Assembly (NCBI GenBank): GCA_902790885.1
Contig: CADATR010000010.1
Span: forward strand, 1-21,090
Origin: an uncultured Eubacteriales bacterium
GTDB lineage: Bacteria; Bacillota_A; Clostridia; Peptostreptococcales; Anaerovoracaceae
Direction of reading: 5' to 3'
DNA: 21,090 nucleotides
Part shown: positions 1-6,940 of the stretch, piece by piece
Layout of the letters: the number at the start of each line of letters is the position of its first letter
Numbering within the stretch: the stretch's first letter is position 1
Notes under the pieces: model-generated
What the model was told of the DNA's origin: nothing
The model's input: only the letters and a program-made list of their open reading frames with translations
Databases searched by the model: none
Position numbers and translations under genes: made by a program

Positions 1-310
1 TCAGGCGCTCGATGCGCTCGCGCAGGAACAGCTTGTTCCAGGGCGGATACAGCTGGTTCTGGTCGAACAGGCGAAACGCGGCCGCGCGGAACTCCCCCTG
101 CGTCTGGTACACGGCGTCTGCGCAGGACTTGAGCTCCGTCGTGTGCTCGTCCGCGCTGCCGTAGTTGCGGAGGAACTTCGATGTCAGCACGAGGAAGTCC
201 TTCTGGACGCTGTCGACGTCGGCGCATTCCCACTGATAATACGTGTCTGTCGCAAGTTCTGCGTTCCGGAACAGCTCCGTCAGATAATCGGATGCGTTCC
301 CGAGCGTTAT
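1..310 (-). CDS. Unrecognised protein fragment, GC-rich, cut at both ends
   Basis: One minus-strand frame is open from about position 325 to the window edge and reads as plausible protein with mixed composition, for example LTSKFLRNYGSADEH and NQLYPPWNKLFLRERIERL. Codon use is clearly unlike the rest of the window: third positions are mostly G or C and arginine is mainly CGC, whereas neighbours prefer AGA. The frame has no credible start. Reading upstream, it runs into sequence that on the other strand encodes a TetR C-terminus and meets a stop at 326-328. The real gene therefore appears to have lost its 5' end at a junction near 295-320, and its 3' end lies outside the window. I do not recognise the family. 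It may be foreign DNA or a wrongly joined read. Confidence 0.45.
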   Translation of the reverse strand, partial: MTLGNASDYLTELFRNAELATDTYYQWECADVDSVQKDFLVLTSKFLRNYGSADEHTTELKSCADAVYQTQGEFRAAAFRLFDQNQLYPPWNKLFLRERIERL

Positions 311-601
311 ACGCAGAACGATCTGTCACAGCTGTATGTTCTGAAGGAGAAGTATCCTTCGGTATACAGGCACTGGAAATTCTGCCGTGAAAACTACTGG
401 GAGGGAGTCGCGGTGCTGCTCGAGAAGGGCATAAAAGAGGGCTCCATCAGACCGGTATCGCTGCCGATCCTTAAGACCATGTTCCAGGCGACTGTCGAAC
501 AGTTCTTCCAGAAGGATGTACTCATAAAGAATCACATCACTTACAGGGAGGCGCTTGCTTCTGTCGCTGACATCCTGGTCAACGGGATAATCATGAAGTA
601 A
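299..601 (+). pseudogene. TetR/AcrR-family regulator, C-terminal fragment
   Basis: The last roughly 95 residues resemble the ligand-binding C-terminal half of a TetR-type repressor: a helical stretch with LYVLKEKYPSVYRHW, then WEGVAVLLEKGIKEGSIRPV, then a final amphipathic helix. The N-terminal DNA-binding helix-turn-helix is missing. The frame stays open back to an ATG at 143, but codons before about 300 are the antisense of the GC-rich fragment and give an implausible protein, so a 152-residue product is unlikely. The fragment ends 86 bases before the flavoprotein gene, where a local regulator would be expected to sit. Whether it is a true pseudogene or an assembly artefact cannot be told here. 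Confidence 0.6.
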
Positions 602-630
602 CAACCGGACCGGCATTACTCAGGTAAACA

Positions 631-645
631 GCCTCCGAGAGAGGC
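631..645 (+). terminator. Weak hairpin after the TetR fragment
   Basis: A perfect 5-bp stem (GCCTC 631-635, GAGGC 641-645) with a 5-base loop is followed by ATTTATAAAAAT. The stem is short and the tract is not a clean T-run, so it is at best a weak terminator. No convincing -35/-10 pair was found in 602-687. Confidence 0.3.
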
Positions 646-687
646 ATTTATAAAAATAGATATTGTAAGAGAAAGAGAGGGAAGAGT

Positions 688-3480
688 ATGGCTAAAAAAG
701 CTAAACAGCTGAGCCACGACGAGAAGATCTTCAAGCTTACGAAGATCGTCACTGACCGTAAAGAGATCCTCCTTGGACTCGAGAAGCCTTCAAAGGATTC
801 TCCTGAGTACTGGGGATTTGACTGCGGATATCAGTACGTTGTCAGGAGATATGGCAAAGACATCGCGGAGGATTGTCTTGACACCGCTCTTGTTATGGGT
901 AAGCGCAAGCCAAGAACATTCGCTAAGATGAAGGAACTGACCGGATACGATGATGAGCATCTGAAGACAGTTCTTGAAGCACTCGGACAGTACGGACTCG
1001 TGGAGTGGAATAACGAGAACGAGGACGGCAAGAATCCTCAGCACGAGAGACGTTACATTCTCGACCAGTTCGTACCGGGTTCAGCTGAGATCATGGTTAT
1101 GAGAGATCAGATCATGTGCGAAACTCCTGAGATAGCTGACTTCTTCGAGAGAATGACTTATCTGCCTCTTGCCGGCATCACTCAGATGGTAGCACCTGGC
1201 GGTTCCGGAATCGGAATGCACGTCATCCCTGTAGAGAAGGCTATCCCTGCAGAGTGCGAATCGCTCGACATCGAGCACATCTCGTACTGGCTCAAGAAGT
1301 ATGAAGGTCAGATCGGCCTCGGAATCTGCTCCTGCCGTAAGCAGCAGACAGAGAGAGGCGAGGGATCCGGAGACATCATGCAGTACTGGTGCATGGGACT
1401 CGGCGACTTCGCTGACTACTGCAAAGAGACCGGCATGGGCTATGACATCACTTATGAAGAAGCTCTCGAAGTGCTCGAGAAGGCTGAAGAAAAGGGATAT
1501 GTACATCAGGTCACAAACATCGACGGCGCAAACAAGATCTTCGCTATCTGCAACTGCGCTGTAGGTGTCTGCAACGCCCTCCGTACATCACAGCTCTTCA
1601 ACACACCTAACCTGTCTGCTTCGCCGTACCGCTCAGAGGTTGACGCTGAGAAGTGCGTAGCATGCGGCAAGTGCGTTGAGGTCTGCCCTGCAGGCGCTGT
1701 CAGACTCGGACAGAAGCTCTGCACAAAGCACGGCGAGATCGAATATCCTAAGCAGGAGCTCCCTACAAACAATGTATGGCCTGAGGATAAGTGGAACTGG
1801 AACTACAAGAATGAGAACGGCGTCATCCAGACATGGCCTACGGGTACTGCGCCATGCAAGGCTGCATGCCCGCTCCATATAGCTATTCAGGGTTACATCG
1901 ATATGGCTTCGAGAGGCGAGTATCAGGAAGCTCTCAAGCTGATCAAGAGAGATAACCCGTTCCCTGCAGTCTGCGGCGCTATCTGCCATAAGTACTGCGA
2001 GCTCGAGTGCACAAGAGGCACAGTTGACGAGGCTCTGGCTATCGATGACATCAAGGCATTCATCGCAGCCAAGGATCTCGAGGATGAGCACAAGTACATC
2101 CCGCCAATGGTCTCCACAACAAGAGAACCATTTGAACAGAAGATCGGTATCATCGGATCCGGCCCTGCAGGACTGTCCTGCGCATACTTCCTGGCTATCG
2201 AAGGCTACAAGCCTGTAGTATTCGAGAAGCAGGAGATGCCTGGCGGAATGATGACACTCGGAATCCCTAACTTCAGACTCGACAAGAAGGTCGTAAACGC
2301 TGAGATCGAGATCCTCAAGGCTATGGGCGTTGAGATCAGATGCGGAGTTGAAGTTGGTAAGGACGTAACATTCCAGTCGCTGAGAGAAGAAGGCTTCAAG
2401 GGCTTCTTCGTAGGAACAGGACTCCAGTCCTGCGGCAAGCTGGGAATCCCTGGCGATGACGCAGAAGGAGTAATCGGCGGCGTAGATTATGTAAAGAGCG
2501 TAACACTCGGCAAGGCCAAGAAGCTGAGCGGTGATGTAGTAGTCATCGGCGGCGGAAACATCGGAGCTGACGTTGCCCGTACAGCTATCCGTCAGGGAGC
2601 AAAGAGCGTACACCTATACTGCCTCGAGTCCTATGACGAGATGCCTATGGGAGCTGAGGATCAGGAATTCCTCCAGAACGAGGGCATCGTTATCCATGAC
2701 GGATGGGGCCAGACAGAAGTCGTTACAAAGGACGGCAAGGTTGCCGGCATCAAGTTCAGAAAGTGCCTCAGCGTAAAGAACGCAGAAGGCAGATTCGATC
2801 CTAAGTTCGACGACAACGAAACAACAGAGCAGGCCTGCAAGACAATCCTGTTCTCGATCGGCCAGAAGCCTGATTACGGCACACTGTTCGAGGGAACAAA
2901 GGTCGAGCTCAGCCCTCGCGGCATGATCATCGCAGACCCTGTCACACTGCAGACAGCAGAGCCTGACATCTTCGCAGGCGGAGACAGCGTAAGCGGACAG
3001 AAGTTCGTAGTAGACGCTCTGGCAATGGGACGCGAAGGCGCGGTATCACTGCACAGATTCGTCAACAAGGGCCAGCACCTGATGATCCACAGAAATACAC
3101 GTCAGTTCACTCCTCTCAACAAGGAAGACGTTGTTATTCCTGCAGCTGACTTCAGAAAGCCTCCTCGTCAGATCAGAGAGATCGATGAGGCAAAGAAGCT
3201 CACAATGGATTATGAGATCAAGCAGTTCAGCGAAGAGCAGATCAAGAAGGAAGCAGAGAGATGTCTCAAGTGCGGACGCAGCGTAGTTGACACCAACAAG
3301 TGCATCGGCTGCGGAATGTGCACAGTACAGTGCAAGTTCGACGCTATCCACCTCTTCCGTCTGCCTGATGGAGACAAGTACTCCAACATGATCCCTGCAG
3401 AGAAGAAGTTCCTTGGCATCGGCAAATACATGCCGTCCCGTGTTGCAGGCATCGTAAAGAAGAAAGTAGCTGGCAGATAA
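688..3480 (+). CDS. GltD-like FAD/NAD(P) oxidoreductase fused to iron-sulfur domains
   Basis: A 930-residue cytosolic multidomain redox protein. Residues about 1-300 hold a helical region and a first cysteine set (CSCR at 214-217, C235, C288, C290, C295). A ferredoxin-type motif follows at C323, C326, C329, C333. A GltD-like domain then has its own cysteines (C390, C394, C429, C433, C437, C441), an FAD Rossmann motif GSGPAG at 490-495 and an NAD(P) motif GGGNIG at 621-626. The C-terminus has CxxC at 859/862 and a ferredoxin motif at C872, C875, C878, C882. This resembles the flavin subunit of glutamate synthase and NfnB, so electron transfer between NAD(P)H and a ferredoxin-like partner is likely; the substrate is not evident. 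The start has a purine-rich ribosome site (AGAGGGAAG). A HypA-like gene begins 19 bases downstream. Confidence 0.88.
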   Translation: MAKKAKQLSHDEKIFKLTKIVTDRKEILLGLEKPSKDSPEYWGFDCGYQYVVRRYGKDIAEDCLDTALVMGKRKPRTFAKMKELTGYDDEHLKTVLEALGQYGLVEWNNENEDGKNPQHERRYILDQFVPGSAEIMVMRDQIMCETPEIADFFERMTYLPLAGITQMVAPGGSGIGMHVIPVEKAIPAECESLDIEHISYWLKKYEGQIGLGICSCRKQQTERGEGSGDIMQYWCMGLGDFADYCKETGMGYDITYEEALEVLEKAEEKGYVHQVTNIDGANKIFAICNCAVGVCNALRTSQLFNTPNLSASPYRSEVDAEKCVACGKCVEVCPAGAVRLGQKLCTKHGEIEYPKQELPTNNVWPEDKWNWNYKNENGVIQTWPTGTAPCKAACPLHIAIQGYIDMASRGEYQEALKLIKRDNPFPAVCGAICHKYCELECTRGTVDEALAIDDIKAFIAAKDLEDEHKYIPPMVSTTREPFEQKIGIIGSGPAGLSCAYFLAIEGYKPVVFEKQEMPGGMMTLGIPNFRLDKKVVNAEIEILKAMGVEIRCGVEVGKDVTFQSLREEGFKGFFVGTGLQSCGKLGIPGDDAEGVIGGVDYVKSVTLGKAKKLSGDVVVIGGGNIGADVARTAIRQGAKSVHLYCLESYDEMPMGAEDQEFLQNEGIVIHDGWGQTEVVTKDGKVAGIKFRKCLSVKNAEGRFDPKFDDNETTEQACKTILFSIGQKPDYGTLFEGTKVELSPRGMIIADPVTLQTAEPDIFAGGDSVSGQKFVVDALAMGREGAVSLHRFVNKGQHLMIHRNTRQFTPLNKEDVVIPAADFRKPPRQIREIDEAKKLTMDYEIKQFSEEQIKKEAERCLKCGRSVVDTNKCIGCGMCTVQCKFDAIHLFRLPDGDKYSNMIPAEKKFLGIGKYMPSRVAGIVKKKVAGR

Positions 3481-3499
3481 ACAAGGTGGCAAGGGTTTA

Positions 3500-3910
3500 A
3501 TGCACGAATTAGGACTTGTAAATTATGCAGTTAAAGAGGTAAGCAAGATCGCTGAGCAGAACAACGTGTCGCGGATCAAGTCCGTGACACTGGAGTTCGG
3601 CGAGGTCTCGGGCATCGTTACGGACTATCTCTACGATTACTGGAAGTGGTATTCGAAAAAGTTTCCTATGTTTGAGGATTCCACTCTGTATTGCGAGGAG
3701 ATACCGGCCGTAACATGGTGCGACAACTGTAAGATCCAGTATTCTACAGTTGCGTACGGCAAGACCTGCCCTCATTGCGGAAGCGGCCGCACCTGGCTGC
3801 TGCGCGGCAATGAGATGAGGATCAAGTCGATAGAAGTGTATGACTCGGATGACGCGTCATCCGCGGACGGCGGAGATATCGAAGCATCCGGAGAATACAA
3901 ACCTCAGTGA
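3500..3910 (+). CDS. hypA: HypA-like nickel metallochaperone
   Basis: A 136-residue protein beginning MHEL. The N-terminal Met-His-Glu is the nickel-binding signature of HypA/HybF, which delivers nickel to hydrogenase or urease maturation. The zinc site is present as two CxxC motifs, C74/C77 and C90/C93. It is longer than typical HypA (about 113-120 residues) because of an acidic, Ser/Asp-rich tail from about residue 114. No hydrogenase or other hyp gene is visible in the window, so its client is unknown. It is 19 bases after the flavoprotein gene and probably co-transcribed, which makes service to that protein or to a partner an inference worth testing. Confidence 0.85.
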   Translation: MHELGLVNYAVKEVSKIAEQNNVSRIKSVTLEFGEVSGIVTDYLYDYWKWYSKKFPMFEDSTLYCEEIPAVTWCDNCKIQYSTVAYGKTCPHCGSGRTWLLRGNEMRIKSIEVYDSDDASSADGGDIEASGEYKPQ

Positions 3911-3938
3911 TCGGTACCTGTTTATTAAGGAGGCAATA

Positions 3939-4139
3939 ATGACCAAAAAGGAAATGCGCGACGTCGTAAAAGCGCTCAACGTCGAGCTGTTCAAGATGAA
4001 CTATAAGGCCGGCGTCCGTCTGCCGAATCTCGAGGCCTTCCTGGCTGGAGATGATGATGCTTTCGCATATGATCCGAAGGCAAAGGACAGACTCGAAAAG
4101 ATGCTCGAGCAGGAAGTCAAGGCCAGCAAGAAGAAATAG
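3939..4139 (+). CDS. Small hypothetical protein, 66 residues
   Basis: A strong AAGGAGG site at 3928-3934 decides the ATG at 3939; the frame is open further upstream, but those codons overlap hypA and have no ribosome site. The product starts MTKKEMRDVVKALNVELF, is charged and probably helical, has no membrane segment or cysteine, and ends in a lysine-rich tail (KASKKK). I do not recognise it. It lies 28 bases after hypA and is likely in the same transcript. A 7-bp inverted repeat (AGCAAGA 4125-4131, TCTTGCT 4140-4146) brackets its stop codon. Confidence 0.7.
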   Translation: MTKKEMRDVVKALNVELFKMNYKAGVRLPNLEAFLAGDDDAFAYDPKAKDRLEKMLEQEVKASKKK

Positions 4140-4169
4140 TCTTGCTCGGTAAGTGAATAGTAATCACAA

Positions 4170-4410
4170 GGGCCGCCGCCTTGCGGCATCCCCTTATGAT
4201 AAGTCCGCAGTCATGTTCGTGGTTGAAAGTCCAGGCCAGATACGGGCAAAGGGACCCACGTAAGCAGCAGGCAGGAGGCCGCTGTGATCATGGCGTATCT
4301 TAGAAGTAAGTCCTCCGCAAAGCGGGTAAAGGCAGGTGTGGGGTCAAAGACCAGGTCGAGTGACTGCGGAAAACATCTTAAAAGGGGCAGCCGGCATTTG
4401 AAGACGGCCT
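4170..4410 (+). ncRNA. Structured pseudoknotted RNA, probable raiA motif
   Basis: This noncoding stretch holds several long-range pairings. An outer helix joins 4185-4195 to 4382-4392 (CCCCTT with AAGGGG, GGC with GCC). A perfect 9-bp helix joins CCGCAGTCA 4205-4213 to TGACTGCGG 4361-4369. Inside, AGATACG 4238-4244 pairs with CGTATCT 4294-4300, and GACCCAC 4253-4259 pairs with GTGGGGTC 4338-4345; these two helices cross, giving a pseudoknot. Local hairpins are CAGC-A-GGC/GCC-GCTG (4265-4284) and CCGC-AAA-GCGG (about 4314-4325). Size, pseudoknot and position shortly upstream of a raiA/hpf homologue fit the raiA motif known from Firmicutes and Actinobacteria. The family name is inferred from context and architecture; the structure itself is directly visible. 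Confidence 0.68.
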
Positions 4411-4452
4411 TACGATGTGCTAATCATTAACAGAAGTCAGGGGGAAAACACA

Positions 4453-4695
4453 ATGGCTATAATGAAAGATCCTACAATGGATATCCCGATGGAAGAACTT
4501 GAAATGATCCTTGCAGGTATTTCCGATGACGGAACGATCAGCAAGGAAGCTGAGAAGGCTCTTCTGGCACGTATAGAAGAGGGAAGATCCAGAGAATATA
4601 TCAACACTATGGGAGAGGTCAAGAGACAGCTCAGATGCAAGCTCGGTCCTGTTGAGGGCAAGAAGCTCTCTGATGCCGTAGATAAGCTCTGGTAA
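4453..4695 (+). CDS. Small hypothetical protein, 80 residues
   Basis: The ATG at 4453 is preceded by AGGGGGAAA and chosen over an in-frame ATG at 4417, which lies in the 3' part of the structured RNA. The product starts MAIMKDPTMDIPMEELEMIL, is acidic in the N-terminal half and basic after residue 45, has one cysteine (in QLRCKLG), no membrane segment, and ends KKLSDAVDKLW. It is probably helical and soluble. I do not recognise it. It is the only gene between the structured RNA and the terminator at 4723-4757, so RNA and protein may share a transcript. Confidence 0.68.
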   Translation: MAIMKDPTMDIPMEELEMILAGISDDGTISKEAEKALLARIEEGRSREYINTMGEVKRQLRCKLGPVEGKKLSDAVDKLW

Positions 4696-4722
4696 TCCGG
4701 AATTCTTAATAAATCAATATAT

Positions 4723-4757
4723 TGTGTGCTTCTTCACATAAGGAGCACACATTTTTT
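4723..4757 (+). terminator. Intrinsic terminator before hpf
   Basis: An 8-bp stem, TGTGTGCT 4723-4730 with AGCACACA 4744-4751, is followed directly by six T. This is a clean Rho-independent terminator ending the transcript that carries the structured RNA and the 80-residue gene. Confidence 0.88.
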
Positions 4758-4767
4758 GTGTATCTTG

Positions 4768-4776
4768 TGGTACAAT
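4768..4776 (+). promoter_or_regulatory. Extended -10 promoter for hpf
   Basis: TGGTACAAT (TG at 4768-4769, -10 TACAAT at 4771-4776) lies 36 bases before the hpf start and just after the terminator T-run. No good -35 exists at the usual distance, as is common for extended -10 promoters. Confidence 0.6.
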
Positions 4777-4812
4777 AAGTTAGGAAATTATGACATCAGG
4801 AGGATAAGTGAT

Positions 4813-5346
4813 ATGAAGATCAACATTTCATCAAAAAATTATCCAATGAGCGACAAGCTCAGCGACTACATCGAAAAGAAACTGGCCAAGATAGGCAAAT
4901 ATTTTGACGAGGACACGACTGCGAATATCGTAGTTTCAAAGCTCAGGGATACTCCTAAGTTTGAGGCAACTATCAATGCGAAGCAGGCTGTACTCAGAGC
5001 TGAGATGGCAAATGACAGCATTTATGACGCAGTTGACATGGCCACAGACAAGCTTACAAATCAGATGAGCAAACTCAAGGGAAGGCTTGAGTCAAGATAT
5101 AAGGAAAACAAGGCTCTTAAGCTCGAGTTCATTCCGGAACCGGAAGATGAAGACTTTGAAGAAGAAATGGCTATCGTAAGGAGAAAAGAGGTAGAACTCA
5201 CTCCTATGGTGGCAGAGGAAGCCATCCTTCAGATGGAAATGCTCGGACATGACTTCTTTGTATTCCTCGACATGGATACAGATGATGTCAGCGTGGTATA
5301 CAAGCGCAAGGGCAACGCTTACGGACTGATAGAAACAAAAAGATAG
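4813..5346 (+). CDS. hpf: Long-form ribosome hibernation promoting factor
   Basis: A 177-residue HPF/RaiA/YfiA-family protein. The N-terminal about 100 residues (MKINISSKNYPMSDKLSDYI, then KIGKYFDEDTTANIV) form the beta-alpha ribosome-binding domain that occupies the mRNA/tRNA path of the 30S subunit. After an acidic linker (EPEDEDFEEE) comes the C-terminal dimerisation domain (ELTPMVAEEAILQMEMLGHDFFVFLD), which in long HPF drives 100S ribosome dimers. Length is typical for the long form. The start at 4813 has a strong CAGGAGGA site; an in-frame ATG at 4726 lies inside the upstream terminator and is unlikely. It has its own extended -10 promoter, and the LCP gene follows after 12 bases. Confidence 0.95.
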   Translation: MKINISSKNYPMSDKLSDYIEKKLAKIGKYFDEDTTANIVVSKLRDTPKFEATINAKQAVLRAEMANDSIYDAVDMATDKLTNQMSKLKGRLESRYKENKALKLEFIPEPEDEDFEEEMAIVRRKEVELTPMVAEEAILQMEMLGHDFFVFLDMDTDDVSVVYKRKGNAYGLIETKR

Positions 5347-5358
5347 GAAATTTAAAGT

Positions 5359-6909
5359 ATGGCAAATAACGACTGGGACCTCGACGATCTTCTGGAATTC
5401 CATTTTGACCGTGAGGTCCCGGGAAAAAGCAAAAAGATCGACGACATTGATGAAGACAGAAAGCTCTACGAAGAGCTGAGGAGACAAAGTAAGAGCAGCA
5501 ATGCTCCTGCTTTTGATGTGCCCGAACCTCTGGGCAGCCACAAATGGATCGACGATGAAAGCGATATCTTCGCGCAGTACGATAAAGAGCATGCTTCTGC
5601 GCGCAGATCTGAAAAAGCTCCTGTAGAGGAAGTCAGTGAACATCCGCATCACAACATCCATGAGATAGAAGCTATCAAGCAGGCATCTCAGGAAGCTTAC
5701 GACAGGTACAGAAGCAACTACACCAGAAATAAGAACAAAAAGATCAAGAAAGCCGGACGAAGAAGGGTAAATGGTTTTCACAGAGTGCTGACCACGATCT
5801 ATATGATAGCATTCGGCATATTCGCTGCTACAATGATATTCATGAATGTGCTGCCTTTCGGAATGGGCGCAGTAATGTTCGGGATCCTGATCCTTCTGAG
5901 TCTGGTCATCTTTATACAGACCCGCAGCAGAAAGAGCAAAAACTGGGGCAAGGTACTTGCTACACTGACAGCAATGCTGCTTATAGGGTTTTATGGAGTG
6001 GGAACTGCCTATGCTCTGGGAACTCTGTCGTTCCTGAGCGGCACCTCCGTAAAGAATGAAAGCGCTGTGTCCGATGTGACCAAGCACCCATTCAACTTCA
6101 TCATCACCGGTATAGACGTAGACGGAACCATCGATACTGAGGGCAGGAGCGATGTCAACATGGTTGTGACTGTCAATCCGAAGACTCAGCAGATACTTAT
6201 GACCTCTATACCGAGAGACTATGAGATATACATGCCTGACTTCGATAACGCGATGGACAAGCTGACGCATACCGGTTTCTATGGGGTGCAGACAACTATC
6301 GGGGCCGAGGAGCAGTTGTTCGACACAGAGGTCAACTACTATGTGAAGGTCAACTTCACCACAGTAGAGCGCTTTATCGACGCTGTTGGCGGAGTCGATG
6401 TCGAATCGGAGTACGAGTTCACTCCTACTAAACTGAAAGAGTGGACAGTACAGAAGGGCATGAATCACATGAACGGCAAGCAGGCGCTGGCTTTTGCCAG
6501 AGAACGCAAGGCTTTCGTGGACGGAGATCATCAGAGGATAAAGAACCAGCAGCTGGTTTTCGAAGCGCTTATCAAGAAGGCTACGAGCAGCCGCACCATG
6601 ATCCTCAGCTACAACAAGGTGCTGACGAGCCTGCGCGACTACTTCGAGATGAGCTTCAGCTCGCGCGAGATAAGGCGGCTCGTAAAGTTCCAGCTGGCGA
6701 AAGATCCTGACTGGAAGATATTCAAAAACACAGTAGTAGGCGGAGACGGCTCAATGCCGACTTACTCCACAGGCGGAGCGTACGCTTACGTAATGACACA
6801 GGATCCTGAAAGCATAGAGAACGCGAAGACTCTCATGAACGCCGTGCTCGAAGGAAAGGACCTTCAGACAGATGAAGAGGGCGTCGTGACAGTCGCCGCA
6901 GGCGAATAG
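5359..6909 (+). CDS. LytR-CpsA-Psr (LCP) family wall-polymer ligase
   Basis: A 516-residue membrane protein. Residues 1-135 are a long charged cytoplasmic region ending in a basic patch (NKNKKIKKAGRRR). Three predicted membrane helices follow at about 144-164, 167-187 and 199-221, then an extracytoplasmic LCP domain from about 245. Family motifs are visible: GIDVDG with R263-SDVNM, SIPRDYEI at 283-290, DKLTH at 300-304, and ALAFARERK near 376-384 followed by DGDHQRIKNQQ. LCP enzymes transfer undecaprenyl-linked glycopolymers to peptidoglycan or proteins. The three-helix anchor and the long N-terminal tail are larger than in one-helix LytR/TagU proteins. It sits between hpf and cdaA on the same strand, with short gaps. 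Confidence 0.92.
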   Translation: MANNDWDLDDLLEFHFDREVPGKSKKIDDIDEDRKLYEELRRQSKSSNAPAFDVPEPLGSHKWIDDESDIFAQYDKEHASARRSEKAPVEEVSEHPHHNIHEIEAIKQASQEAYDRYRSNYTRNKNKKIKKAGRRRVNGFHRVLTTIYMIAFGIFAATMIFMNVLPFGMGAVMFGILILLSLVIFIQTRSRKSKNWGKVLATLTAMLLIGFYGVGTAYALGTLSFLSGTSVKNESAVSDVTKHPFNFIITGIDVDGTIDTEGRSDVNMVVTVNPKTQQILMTSIPRDYEIYMPDFDNAMDKLTHTGFYGVQTTIGAEEQLFDTEVNYYVKVNFTTVERFIDAVGGVDVESEYEFTPTKLKEWTVQKGMNHMNGKQALAFARERKAFVDGDHQRIKNQQLVFEALIKKATSSRTMILSYNKVLTSLRDYFEMSFSSREIRRLVKFQLAKDPDWKIFKNTVVGGDGSMPTYSTGGAYAYVMTQDPESIENAKTLMNAVLEGKDLQTDEEGVVTVAAGE

Positions 6910-6940
6910 AAACAGAGAAGGGCATACAGAAGGGTAAAAA

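Noticed and set aside
143..601. A 152-residue open frame taken as one intact gene
   Set aside because: Its first half is the antisense of a GC-rich coding fragment and gives an implausible sequence; only the part after about 299 resembles TetR.
1633..2613. A 326-residue minus-strand open frame inside the flavoprotein gene
   Set aside because: It is antisense to the GltD-like domain with intact FAD and NAD motifs, and its own composition is not protein-like.
4201..4400. RNase P RNA, suggested by GAAAGTCC
   Set aside because: The element is too short, and the conserved 3' half of the RNase P core is missing; the visible helices form a different pseudoknot.
5092..6531. A 479-residue minus-strand open frame
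   Set aside because: It lies antisense to hpf and the LCP gene, whose motifs and ribosome sites are clear; it has His/Ser/Cys-rich shadow composition and no start signal.
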